Shown: positions 27,344 through 35,687 of the stretch, one piece after another
Numbering within the stretch: position 1 is the first letter of the stretch
Layout of the letters: every line of letters starts with the position of its first letter
The notes under the pieces: generated by a model
Told to the model about the DNA's origin: nothing
Databases searched by the model: none
Seen by the model: the letters and a program-made list of their open reading frames with translations, nothing else
NCBI RefSeq assembly: GCF_009498215.1
Contig: NZ_CP043499.1
Span: 1,314,001-1,378,000, forward strand
DNA length: 64,000 nt
DNA from: Rhizobium grahamii
GTDB taxonomy: Bacteria > Pseudomonadota > Alphaproteobacteria > Rhizobiales > Rhizobiaceae
Direction of reading: 5' to 3'
Made by a program: the position numbers and the translations under genes

Positions 27344-28237
27344 CTAAGACCAGTCTAGCCAAAGCTTTTTAATTGCGTCGAGGTAAGTCTGGCAATCACC
27401 GGCGCGCCAAGTCACTGGAGAATTGCCAATGAGCGAATGTATTCCGTTCGCACATTTGAACTGGCTCCTATCGGCCTCAGCTACGAAATTGAAAGTTTCG
27501 ACGACGGTATCTTGGAATGTTTTGCCAAACAGCGGATTCGGCGCGTTGTAGAGCATACCCTCGATGAAATAGGAGGGTGCGACTCCCTCCTGCAGCAGTC
27601 CATTATCGACCAAGTAGTTCCGCATGTTTTTGTAACAACGAACTGTGTGTTTGAACCACGTGCCGGTTTGCTGGTGTTTCTTTGTACAGTTGTCAGAATG
27701 CTGCTTTGGATAGTTTACGATTTGGGTGCCGTCTGGCATGAAGAAACATATGCCACGTGCGTAGGAGTGGTCAGTTATGGTGTCAAATCGGTAATAGTGC
27801 CGATATTCCATGGCTGGTAAGACGTCGCAATCCCTCCTGTTCTTACCCTTCGGGACGAATATCGCCTTCTTCCCCGGCACCACGTCAGCGCCGTAATTCT
27901 TTACCAGCCAAGTCGTAACGTCAGCCCTATAATGTTGGTAGGTATAGGCGGCAGCGCCGCCGTAGGTTCGAACGAACGCAGCATACTGATCGGCGGGAAG
28001 TGCTCCGGCATTGTGGTAGAATGCGGCGGATGTAAGCGAAACGACGTCGACATCGCTATCCCTCGCGACGTTGGTGTCGTTACCATAGGAACCTTGCAGA
28101 AAAACATCGGAAGCTTTGCCAGCAAACGGCGACCCGCGATCTTCCAGAACTTCCTTTACCGATCGGTAAGTGTCCCTTGATGGCCCGGCTTCAGGCTGGG
28201 TTGACCACGCTGCTAGCTGATGCTCCGGAATCGCCAT
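27344..28237 (-). CDS. CD-NTase (cGAS/DncV-like nucleotidyltransferase) of CBASS
   Basis: A 297-aa nucleotidyltransferase. The active site FLQGSYGNDTN (GS at 49-50) followed by DSDVDVV (Asp62/Asp64) is the G-S-x-D-x-D core. A later acidic residue in RRDCDVLPAMEYRHY completes the triad. KHQQTGTWFKHTVRCYKNMR and SYFIEGMLYNAP match the helical second lobe of DncV/CdnD-like enzymes. It makes a cyclic oligonucleotide on phage infection. The ATG at 28237 with GAGGG before it lies inside the 3' end of the patatin gene, an overlap of about 47 bases. The nucleotide product cannot be predicted from motifs alone. Confidence 0.88.
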   Translation of the reverse strand: MAIPEHQLAAWSTQPEAGPSRDTYRSVKEVLEDRGSPFAGKASDVFLQGSYGNDTNVARDSDVDVVSLTSAAFYHNAGALPADQYAAFVRTYGGAAAYTYQHYRADVTTWLVKNYGADVVPGKKAIFVPKGKNRRDCDVLPAMEYRHYYRFDTITDHSYARGICFFMPDGTQIVNYPKQHSDNCTKKHQQTGTWFKHTVRCYKNMRNYLVDNGLLQEGVAPSYFIEGMLYNAPNPLFGKTFQDTVVETFNFVAEADRSQFKCANGIHSLIGNSPVTWRAGDCQTYLDAIKKLWLDWS

Positions 28238-29234
28238 TCTTGCCCTCAAATAATGCCTTCAACGCAAGCTCGTATTCACGGAAAGACTCTCTTCCGCGCT
28301 GGTAAATCTGGTCGAGTTTATCGAGATCGGACTCGAATAGGTCCGCAGCCATATCGGGCTCACTGTACGTCTTGCTGATTCGAACAGTGGCGACGTCCTT
28401 AAACAGAACGTTGCGTAGCTGGTGCATGGATTTCGTGTTTATCTCCAAAACCTTTTGCAGAAGGCGGACTGTGAAAAGGTAACCTATCCAGTGGGCGATG
28501 CTGGTGTAACGCCGGGGTGACGGATACTCCCCGACTCCCACGCTGACAACACGGAGGTCTGACCGTGCCAACCCGAATGCTTCGGTAGCGTCTGCAATTG
28601 CATAAAGCGTAGGATTGTTGGCGCAAAAACCTCCGTCTGCGGCGAGGATTTTCTGCCCATCGCTCGTCACGATAAGTTTGCGGCTAAAGAATGGATAAGC
28701 CGAACATGAGGCCTCGACGGCATCTCCGATGGTGCAACCCCATCCCGGGTTGAAGTTACCCGCGTCCCCGTGGGCTTGGCTGCGAGAGGTCTTGAAGATC
28801 AACGGGGTCTCGAATGCCCACCGTGTCGAGACGATGCCGATGTTCGTCTTAAAATCTTCAAATTTCTTCTGCTGGAAGACTTCAGTTGCCAGTTCCTTCA
28901 GCGCCATCGATTTCGTCCAGGGAAACAGCCGGCCCATGATCTTGACGACGTGTGTTCTATAGAGCCTATGAATTTCGTCGACGGAGTAGCCCAGACAAAT
29001 TAATGCCGCAATGATGGACCCCGTGCTTGTTCCATACACGAGATCAAAGCGCTCATGGAGGCGGCATCCAAGCATACCCTCAAGGCCCTTCAGGACGCCG
29101 AGTGAGTAAAACCCCTTGGCACCGCCGCCATCAAGGCTGAGAATTCGAAAAGGCTGGCCGGAACGAGGCTGCATTTGACCTTGGTGACTATTATCCTGCT
29201 GCTCACTAAAGCATTTTGCGGAAGCAATTCCCAT
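28191..29234 (-). CDS. capV: CapV-like patatin phospholipase, CBASS effector
   Basis: A 347-aa patatin. The oxyanion hole motif is SLDGGGAKGFYSLGVL (residues 33-48), the nucleophile elbow VYGTSTGSIIA (Ser70), and the catalytic Asp lies in AADGGFCANNP (about residue 200). In CBASS this enzyme is switched on by a cyclic nucleotide and degrades the inner membrane, killing the infected cell. It is the first gene of a two-gene operon with the CD-NTase, which overlaps its end. No Cap2/Cap3 ubiquitin-like genes or HORMA/TRIP13 genes are present, so this is a type I (minimal) system. The start is uncertain: the ATG at 29234 has a weak ribosome site. Confidence 0.87.
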   Translation of the reverse strand: MGIASAKCFSEQQDNSHQGQMQPRSGQPFRILSLDGGGAKGFYSLGVLKGLEGMLGCRLHERFDLVYGTSTGSIIAALICLGYSVDEIHRLYRTHVVKIMGRLFPWTKSMALKELATEVFQQKKFEDFKTNIGIVSTRWAFETPLIFKTSRSQAHGDAGNFNPGWGCTIGDAVEASCSAYPFFSRKLIVTSDGQKILAADGGFCANNPTLYAIADATEAFGLARSDLRVVSVGVGEYPSPRRYTSIAHWIGYLFTVRLLQKVLEINTKSMHQLRNVLFKDVATVRISKTYSEPDMAADLFESDLDKLDQIYQRGRESFREYELALKALFEGKNGDSGASASSVVNPA

Positions 29235-29483
29235 TGGCTACACATCGCATTATGCAACTTCTCAACGAGTTTTTGAGATAGAAGCACGCACGACCCCGCG
29301 CAGATGGCGCATCGACGTGACGCCCCCTGACGACGATAGCCGAAACAGTGTCGGCGTCCGGGGTCAAGGTAAGAAGATACAACACTTATGGATTTCGGGT
29401 AACGCTACACCTGTTCGATTAGCGCCTCTATCTCCGCGTCCGGAGACCGGCGTCAGCGCGGTGGATGATTTGAAGGATACTGG

Positions 29484-30344
29484 CTACTCTTCCTCCCGAT
29501 CAGGATCGACGTCAGGCACATTATCGAGGACAGCCAACGCCGAACCCGCGAGTTCCTCATTTGATCTTGGATTTGCACCGATCTCCACGACGAGGCCGGG
29601 ATCGAACCCTGTCCATTCACCTGGGTATCCACGAGGATTGCTGACCACGCGCGTCCCTCCGATGTTGTAGTCATTGCGGCTATGGACGTGCCCATGTATC
29701 CAAAGCGATGGCTGGGCATCCAGGATCAGGCTTTCCAGATGAGAGGCATAGCAGCCGACCACCGAATCTTCTTGGTCCCACGTCGGAATCGATCGGCTGG
29801 AGGGAGCGTGATGCGTTACGACGACGGTCGTCTGTCCCTGGCTTTCCTGCAATGTCTTAGCGATGAAATCGCGCGTCTCCTGATGCTTTCGAAAGGCATG
29901 AATGGGCTTGAATTTCTTGTAGGGCTGCTTTGTAAATTTGATCCGCCGGTAGTCGTACATTCCCTCTTCCGCGGCAGCCATTGCAAGGGCCGGTTCGCGG
30001 CCAAACAGACGGAAGTCGGTCCAAAGGGTTCCTCCGATGAACCGGGCGTCGCCAATATCGACAATCGCATTCTCGAGGAAATGGATGTTAGGGAGGCCAC
30101 ACGCAAACTCGCGGGCGTCGCGGATGTTTTCCTGGACGGAGCCGCCCCAAAACTCATGATTTCCCGCGACACAGACGATCGGAATTTCGGGCACGATCGT
30201 GTCGGCCAACCATCTAAGACTGGGGATGATGCCCTTCCTGTTGATGTCCCCCGCACACACGACCACATCCGTCTCTTCAGGCGGTTGGTGGTTGAAAGGC
30301 ACTCGAAATTCGAGGTGCAGATCGGAGATCACCCATAGCTTCAT
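29484..30344 (-). CDS. Calcineurin-like metallophosphoesterase
   Basis: A 286-aa protein with all family blocks in order: ISDLHLEF (Asp8, His10), VVVCAGDINRKG, VCVAGNHEFWGG, VVVTHHAPSSRS and SLWIHGHVHSRNDY. These residues bind two metal ions that hydrolyse phosphoesters in nucleotides, DNA, RNA or proteins. There is no signal peptide, so it acts in the cytosol. It lies 80 bases downstream of the unknown 328-aa gene and upstream of capV, all on one strand. It could degrade signal nucleotides or act as a separate nuclease. Its role in the island is inferred from position only. Confidence 0.8.
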   Translation of the reverse strand: MKLWVISDLHLEFRVPFNHQPPEETDVVVCAGDINRKGIIPSLRWLADTIVPEIPIVCVAGNHEFWGGSVQENIRDAREFACGLPNIHFLENAIVDIGDARFIGGTLWTDFRLFGREPALAMAAAEEGMYDYRRIKFTKQPYKKFKPIHAFRKHQETRDFIAKTLQESQGQTTVVVTHHAPSSRSIPTWDQEDSVVGCYASHLESLILDAQPSLWIHGHVHSRNDYNIGGTRVVSNPRGYPGEWTGFDPGLVVEIGANPRSNEELAGSALAVLDNVPDVDPDREEE

Positions 30345-30423
30345 TGGATCAACACCGATTGACTACTGGTGAAAATGAGTTTGGCGAACGAAGGCTGTCG
30401 CCATATATCGCTGCCAGACCGGC

Positions 30424-31410
30424 TCATTCGGACAGGAATGGAGCGTGTGGAAGGTACCAGGCAGCAAACTCGCTGACCATGTTGATCGATACAGCATCGT
30501 GTTCGATCAGCAGTGTCCGCTCGACCTCTTGAACCGAGAGCCATCCGTCGTTCAACCGCCATCGCCTGAGGAATATTTGATCAAGGTTCCATCGGCTCCA
30601 GAACCTGAGAGATTTGAGAGCGTCATCCCGGGTCTTCGTCGTCGGCGCATGCTTGGCCGCCACCTCGAGCCATTCCACTATGCTCTCTTCGGTGATGATG
30701 CCTGACCCTTTGAGCCTCTCAGCAATGTCATCTGGAACACTGGCCAACGCGACGTGAAGGGCCACCGTAAACCGGCGGTCCGCGGTAAAATCAATTCCCC
30801 ATTCATTGGGGAAGTCACGCCACAGGATCGTTTCAGCTTGTTCCGTCCACCGGGCACCGAGAACAAGGCCGAGGCTTTCGAAGACACCGAACGCTTCAGG
30901 CGCAAGGTATGCAGGACCACATCCATGGGCTGCTCGTATGTTCGCAGGCCGGAGGCCCGTTGGACTTGGTCGGGCCCGCGCTCCGACGAAATGTCGGTAC
31001 TCCAGCAGATTGACTTGGGCGGCGAGAGAAACGACGACTGTGGCGACATCGTCCCATCGTGGCAGCGTCGCCGGCAACGTCGGGTGTGCACTTCTCTCGA
31101 TGCCACCGTCGGCCGCTTTGACCGCCTCTCCGAGCCCGACCAAGGCCCCGCAAGCAGCTTCAAAGACACTGATGAAGAGATGGTCCCATTGACCGGTTGC
31201 TGGATCGGGAAGTGCCGACCACAGGAACTCGGCGACTGGGCCAACCCATTTCGGCTGTAGAGGGTCTTTGACTGCGGAGCCATCGGAAATCTTGATCCGT
31301 CGGCCCAACGGCTCAAACCCCGCGTCGTCGAGCATTTCGCCGAGCGAACCCGGGGAAGGCTTTCCCGGCGTCTTCCGATTGCCGGATGATCGTGTTCGTT
31401 TCGCTCTCAC
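30424..31410 (-). CDS. Unknown protein coupled to an FtsH-like protease
   Basis: Not recognised. A 328-aa protein with a basic, disordered N-terminus (MRAKRTRSSGNRKTPGKPSP), then helical parts such as WDHLFISVFEAACGALVGLG and ATVVVSLAAQVNLLEYRHFV, and a C-terminal region WSRWNLDQIFLRRWRLNDGW. No catalytic motif is evident. The GTG start overlaps the TGA of the AAA+ protease gene (GTGA), so synthesis of the two is coupled, which suggests a complex: adaptor, substrate or effector of the protease. Confidence 0.6.
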   Translation of the reverse strand: MRAKRTRSSGNRKTPGKPSPGSLGEMLDDAGFEPLGRRIKISDGSAVKDPLQPKWVGPVAEFLWSALPDPATGQWDHLFISVFEAACGALVGLGEAVKAADGGIERSAHPTLPATLPRWDDVATVVVSLAAQVNLLEYRHFVGARARPSPTGLRPANIRAAHGCGPAYLAPEAFGVFESLGLVLGARWTEQAETILWRDFPNEWGIDFTADRRFTVALHVALASVPDDIAERLKGSGIITEESIVEWLEVAAKHAPTTKTRDDALKSLRFWSRWNLDQIFLRRWRLNDGWLSVQEVERTLLIEHDAVSINMVSEFAAWYLPHAPFLSE

Positions 31411-33359
31411 GGGGCCGTCCTCAGTAGTGGCTTTGCAAGGCTGACGACAGAACGACGATGGTGACCAATGATCTCAAATACCTCATCGCCCGCTAACTCC
31501 CCCGCCTCGAGCAATCTGTCGGCAACCGCGTCCAACGCCGGTCGTTGGGCACGGATAATCGACCGCGCGCGCGCAAGCTGCGTTTCGAGAATGTCATGCA
31601 CTTCGCGCCTCAGCTCGGGCAGGTAAAGGCGTAGATTGGAGGTCTCGCTCTGCTCGAACGCTCCCGCGACCAGCGTGTACCCCATACCAAGGGAACCTTC
31701 GAGCGCGGTGGCCAGATCGGTGGCGCGGTTGAGGTCCGCCCCGTCGGCTCCGCCCGCCCCGTCGGTGAATGATCCGTACACCTCCAACTCGGCGGCAATC
31801 CCGCCCAGAAAGGTTGCTATCGCGTTTTCGAAGAACACCCTTGTTCTCCGCTGCGGCGCGGGCGGCTGATACTCGACGTAGCCGAGTTCACGGATTTCCC
31901 CCTCGACTTTATGGCGGGAAATCTTGATGGCGGAGACCCTCGAATGTCCCACCTCGGCACTGACGACCGCATGGCCAGCCTCGTGGACTGCCAACGCGCG
32001 GAGATACGCCTCCGGTAGTTTGGTCAGAGGTCGAAGGTTGGCGACGATATGGTTGCTGCTCAAGCGCTCCGATTTCCGCCGCGCGGCGCGCTTGGCATCG
32101 CGGACAATTCGTTCGATATCCGCGCCTGTCAGACCTTCCGTAGCCAGATCGAACAGTTCAAAGTCGGCAGAGCAAAGCGTGACACCGCTATGAAATACAA
32201 GGATGCGCCTCCGCGCAGCTGCATCGGGTAACGGCACTCCGATATGCCGGTCGAGCCGTCCGGCCCTTTTTATCGCGGGGTCCAGAAGGTCCGGATGGTT
32301 GCAGGCTCCCAAGACGATCACGCCCTCACGGCGTTCGAATCCGTCTAGCAGCTGTAGCAAAGCTGTGATCACCGAACGCATATAGGCGCTGTTTCGATCC
32401 TTCTCACCGCGATTGCCAAACACATCTATTTCATCGATGAAAAGGATCGATGGGGCCTTTTCTTTGGCCTCGGTGAACGACGCCCGCATTGCCTTTAAAT
32501 GCTCGTCAAGTGCTCCCGCCTCTTGCCATCGCGATGCCGATCCATAGATCACAGGGACAGAGCAACTGTTGGCCAGAGCGCTGGCGAACATCGTTTTGCC
32601 AACGCCAGGCGGCCCAGAAATCAACACCCCATTTTCGACATCGCTCCAGGGAATGATACCGTTCTTGAAGTCCGCGATATCCTGCGCGAGATCATATCCC
32701 CACTCAATGAGGCTGCCATAACCGTGCATGTCGGAGAGAGTTGGCCCCCTTGGGGGCAGCGGTTGTACCGGTTTAGGCTGGCTCACGACAACAGGTTTTG
32801 GAAGACTCCGCAACCGATGGAGGGCTTGCAGTGGCTGGCGGCGATCCTGGAAGGCCCGGCTCAGCCGAGACCACGGCTCGGTTAGCAGCATTTCCACGCT
32901 CTCACGGCTGACTGGAAGTCCCGCACGCCGGAGCGCGGCCTCCGCATGTCGAGATGTACGGGGACCGAGCTGTACCACGGCATCAGAAAGCAACCGGTCG
33001 TCGTCTTGAAGTTCGTATGACGCCGGCGCGAACAAGATTGCTCTCTCATCTCGCAGCGCCTCCGCCTGATGACGAAAGTTATTCTTGTCACTCCATTCCA
33101 TAACGTTCCCGTGAAACATTTGGGCTTGCCAGATTTGGGAGGCAAAAAACCGCGCAGCTTCTGCAAAAACAGGGAAGTAAAAATCGCCGCTCGTCACCAG
33201 CGTTATGATGGACTTCGTACCGAGCCTGTTCCATGGGCGCAGTGAGCCGGCCACGGCGCAGTAGGCCATGTACACAGGCAGCGTCAGCGGCAGCTCCTTA
33301 TCGTCGGCCACGCCCCGCCATGGCACGCGAAGGCGTTTGCCGGATTGCTTGATCGGCAT
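31407..33359 (-). CDS. Soluble FtsH-like AAA+ metalloprotease
   Basis: A 650-aa protein. The N-terminal ~190 residues are unlike FtsH and lack the two membrane helices. Then come Walker A ISGPPGVGKTMFASAL (about residue 248), Walker B SILFIDEIDVFGNRGEKDRN, sensor IVLGACNHPDLLD and the arginine-finger region RAGRLDRHI. The C-terminal M41-type peptidase has HEAGHAVVSAEVGHS (zinc motif HEXXH at about 459) and a likely third ligand Asp in LNRATDLATALEGSLGM. Proteolysis should therefore be ATP driven and cytosolic. ATG 33359 has GGAG 7 bases upstream. It is flanked by the DUF6634-like gene (29 bases upstream) and the 328-aa unknown gene (GTGA overlap). Confidence 0.85.
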   Translation of the reverse strand: MPIKQSGKRLRVPWRGVADDKELPLTLPVYMAYCAVAGSLRPWNRLGTKSIITLVTSGDFYFPVFAEAARFFASQIWQAQMFHGNVMEWSDKNNFRHQAEALRDERAILFAPASYELQDDDRLLSDAVVQLGPRTSRHAEAALRRAGLPVSRESVEMLLTEPWSRLSRAFQDRRQPLQALHRLRSLPKPVVVSQPKPVQPLPPRGPTLSDMHGYGSLIEWGYDLAQDIADFKNGIIPWSDVENGVLISGPPGVGKTMFASALANSCSVPVIYGSASRWQEAGALDEHLKAMRASFTEAKEKAPSILFIDEIDVFGNRGEKDRNSAYMRSVITALLQLLDGFERREGVIVLGACNHPDLLDPAIKRAGRLDRHIGVPLPDAAARRRILVFHSGVTLCSADFELFDLATEGLTGADIERIVRDAKRAARRKSERLSSNHIVANLRPLTKLPEAYLRALAVHEAGHAVVSAEVGHSRVSAIKISRHKVEGEIRELGYVEYQPPAPQRRTRVFFENAIATFLGGIAAELEVYGSFTDGAGGADGADLNRATDLATALEGSLGMGYTLVAGAFEQSETSNLRLYLPELRREVHDILETQLARARSIIRAQRPALDAVADRLLEAGELAGDEVFEIIGHHRRSVVSLAKPLLRTAP

Positions 33360-33388
33360 TGGAGTCTCCAAGTCGTCTTTGCAGGGTT

Positions 33389-33766
33389 CTATCGGTTAGT
33401 GACCGACAAGATACCGATGCCGCTTTCCGGCGGCTCATACGATCCAAGCTTGTACCAGCGTGACAAGGTCCGAGCTAAACCCCGGCCAGGGTCGACGTAA
33501 TAGACTTCGCTTGTGATCGCGCGTCGCCCGTCACCGATACTCGGATGACCAAAGGCATGACCGATCAAGCAGGGAGCCAGGCGAGTTCCGACCGACCATG
33601 AAGTAAGAAGTGCATCTGGCAATTCTGGGAACCGCCCCGCACCCACGGCCTCAAGATCATCCGCAAGACTGCGTAAACGTGCGATTGTCTTGGCTGTGGT
33701 AGACCATTTCCAACGCGATTCAAGCGAAGCGAATTCATCCATCCCGACCGCCACTGTTCGACGCAC
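33389..33766 (-). CDS. DUF6634-like small protein
   Basis: A protein of 125 aa (117 from the internal ATG at 33742). TIARLRSLADDLEAVGAGRF followed by PDALLTSWSVGTRLAPCLIG, HPSIGDGRRAITSEVYYVD and GLARTLSRWYKLG matches the pattern I associate with DUF6634, a small family common in Rhizobiales. It looks soluble, with no catalytic motif. As first gene of the protease operon it could be a substrate adaptor or antitoxin-like partner; this is inference. The GTG at 33766 lacks a clear ribosome site. Confidence 0.55.
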   Translation of the reverse strand: MRRTVAVGMDEFASLESRWKWSTTAKTIARLRSLADDLEAVGAGRFPELPDALLTSWSVGTRLAPCLIGHAFGHPSIGDGRRAITSEVYYVDPGRGLARTLSRWYKLGSYEPPESGIGILSVTNR

Positions 33767-33902
33767 CGATTAACATTGTCCCATTTGCACGCAACGGCGA
33801 TGACCAATGTTGCTCATTAGAATCACTCATCGAACACGCTCCTACTTCGTCCTTAACGATGTCTTTAATTACAGCTTTTATGACTCTATTCAATCCCCTT
33901 TT

Positions 33903-33917
33903 GACGTTTTTTACGTC
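33903..33917. promoter_or_regulatory. Palindrome between protease operon and XRE gene, candidate operator
   Basis: GACGTTTTTTACGTC: perfect 5-base arms around five T, in an AT-rich 190-base divergent gap, 42 bases before the XRE gene start. The likely binder is the XRE protein encoded next to it. Confidence 0.4.
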
Positions 33918-33958
33918 CTATTTGACTCATCTCTGTGCAGCCGGTTTTCTCGCCAATA

Positions 33959-34240
33959 ATGACCACTTTGCTGACTGGTGATTTAATTAGGGCCGCTAGA
34001 GCGCTCATTGGCTTGAGCCAAGTCGAGCTGGCCAATAAGGCTGGCATCACCCAGAAACACTTGGGCGAATTCGAGCTGGGAAAACGAAAGATCACAGCGA
34101 GAGCGAACGAAAAGCTTCGGCGGGTGTTCGACGAGAGTAAAGTCCAGTTTATCGCGGCAAACATCGAGGCGAGTCATCTCGACGGAGCAGGCGTCCGCTG
34201 GAAGCCGCAACAGCCAAACGCGGGCATCAAAACTATCTAG
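33959..34240 (+). CDS. XRE-family helix-turn-helix regulator (93 aa)
   Basis: Starts MTTLLTGDLIRAARALIGLS. The helix-turn-helix is LSQVELANKAGITQKHLGEF followed by ELGKRKITARANEKLRRVF, a typical XRE/lambda Cro DNA-binding domain covering residues 8-65. The tail (VQFIAANIEASHLDGAGVRW) resembles that of prophage or island regulators. It is divergent from the protease operon, so it is a natural candidate for its repressor. An in-frame start at 33935 exists but the ATG at 33959 fits the family N-terminus better. Confidence 0.78.
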   Translation: MTTLLTGDLIRAARALIGLSQVELANKAGITQKHLGEFELGKRKITARANEKLRRVFDESKVQFIAANIEASHLDGAGVRWKPQQPNAGIKTI

Positions 34241-34756
34241 CCGGCGTTAAAGACATGGAACTCAACGAATTCGCTCGAGTTCATGAGACCGGGTGACGCA
34301 CGCAGCGGGGGTGGGCGTTCGATCGACCGGAGGTCATAAATTAAGATGGCGATCGACCAAATCAGGCCCGCCGACGGCGTTGCGTGGAGAGCGGAACCGC
34401 TGTTCGAGGGCCAGCATGATCGAGAAGCCAAAAGTCCGAAATTCAAAAATACAATGAAGTATTGAAATCGTTCAGAATTTCACCCGGCACAGCCGGTTCT
34501 AAGCGATTCTAAAGTCAATTTTACCCGCTACCGCAGTCGTTAGCCTCCGAAAATAAAGTCATTTCTTGCCGGTCAGTATACGCCCGGCGGGTGGGCACGC
34601 CTACGTGGATGACGGGTGAACCTGTCGGTTGAGGCCTTGCGTAATGACCCCATAAATATCCCGACTCGGTCACTCACTCAATGTGCGACGTAATGCGCCC
34701 ATCGTGACCAGTCACAGCCCTGAGATGAAAGTTGTGTCCAGCCCTGAGCGCTGCCT
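34241..34756. other. Gene-poor stretch between XRE gene and IS remnant
   Basis: About 515 bases without a convincing gene. A 39-codon frame at 34346-34465 ends FKNTMKY, which faintly resembles the FKTMKY element of IS3-type transposases and may be further transposon debris. Nothing else is seen. Confidence 0.35.
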
Positions 34757-35396
34757 TTGTTAGGCACGACAGAGAAGCCTGCCAATTATTCGGGAAGACT
34801 TGCGAGCCAGTCGCTACGGCAAGCATTGCTCGTCGCTATAGCATCGAGCGGCACCAGTCGTTCACCCGCCGTAACCTTCCACCCAATGGGCTCTGACGGC
34901 AGCCGTTGCCGAGCTGGTTGTCGTTCCAACATCGGAATGCCCTTCAGAACAAGGTCAAAGAGTTGCAGCGTTTCTTCGCCAAGAAGACGATGAAACGTGA
35001 ATTGCGGGGAAGCGCTTTAGATTGCGACCAGCCCCAGGAAACATCTGTTGCATTCGCTGTCATAGACGAAGTGCTCAGCGGGATGTGCGTTGGTGCTATC
35101 GGCTGCGACAACAAGGGTCCGCGTGGCCCTCTCGCTCGACTGCTATAACCGCGAGGCCATTGCCGATGCGCCGCCACTGAAGTTATCACGACCGAAGACG
35201 TAGGAACCGTCACAACGATCTTCAAAGACCGCTTCGGCCGCTGCGATACTCTACCTAAGCCCCTCGAATGGCTGACTGACAGTGGATCGTTCTTCGTTGC
35301 GGCGTACATGAAATCGCTGCTCCTAAATATTGCAATGAAGCCTCGCACGACGCCAGTCCGCGGCCACACTTCGGTGAAGTTGTCGCTAAACGACTG
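34757..35396 (+). pseudogene. Degenerate IS2-like (IS3 family) transposase remnant
   Basis: Fragments of both transposase frames are readable, out of register. The OrfA-like part has ALQNKVKELQRFFAKKTMKR (the leucine-zipper motif, normally VKELQRLLGKKTMEN). The OrfB-like part has VALSLDCYNREAIADA and then FGRCDTLPKPLEWLTDSGSF, the region around a DDE Asp. Several frameshifts and stops break it, and the C-terminal part is lost. No terminal repeats could be recognised. It marks the right edge of the defence island and points to old mobile-element activity there. Confidence 0.7.
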
Positions 35397-35636
35397 AAAG
35401 AACGACCAAAATAACGGTTTCCATGGAGCTAGAACCGATGCTTATCAGGTTACAACTCCCATCCAATAAACCTCAGTTTGATACGTTACGTTATTGATTT
35501 TCCCTAATATTTCCCATCCTGTTTACACTTTTTTATGCGCATAACCGTCATGCCAAACTGGCACAGCCGGTCGCCAGATCTTTCCATAAGGAAAAAATAA
35601 TGCGCCGCCAATGATCGCGACGCACGAAGAAACGAA

Positions 35637-35660
35637 GGCGCCGGTCAAAAGACCGACGCC
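35637..35660 (-). terminator. Terminator downstream of glnII
   Basis: On the minus strand GGCGTCGGTC-TTTT-GACCGGCGCC forms a strong 10-bp stem (one mismatch) 27 bases past the glnII stop, followed by a weak T-rich tail TTCGTTTCTT. Confidence 0.65.
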
Positions 35661-35687
35661 TCGTGATTCGGCTCAGTAAACCCTGGC

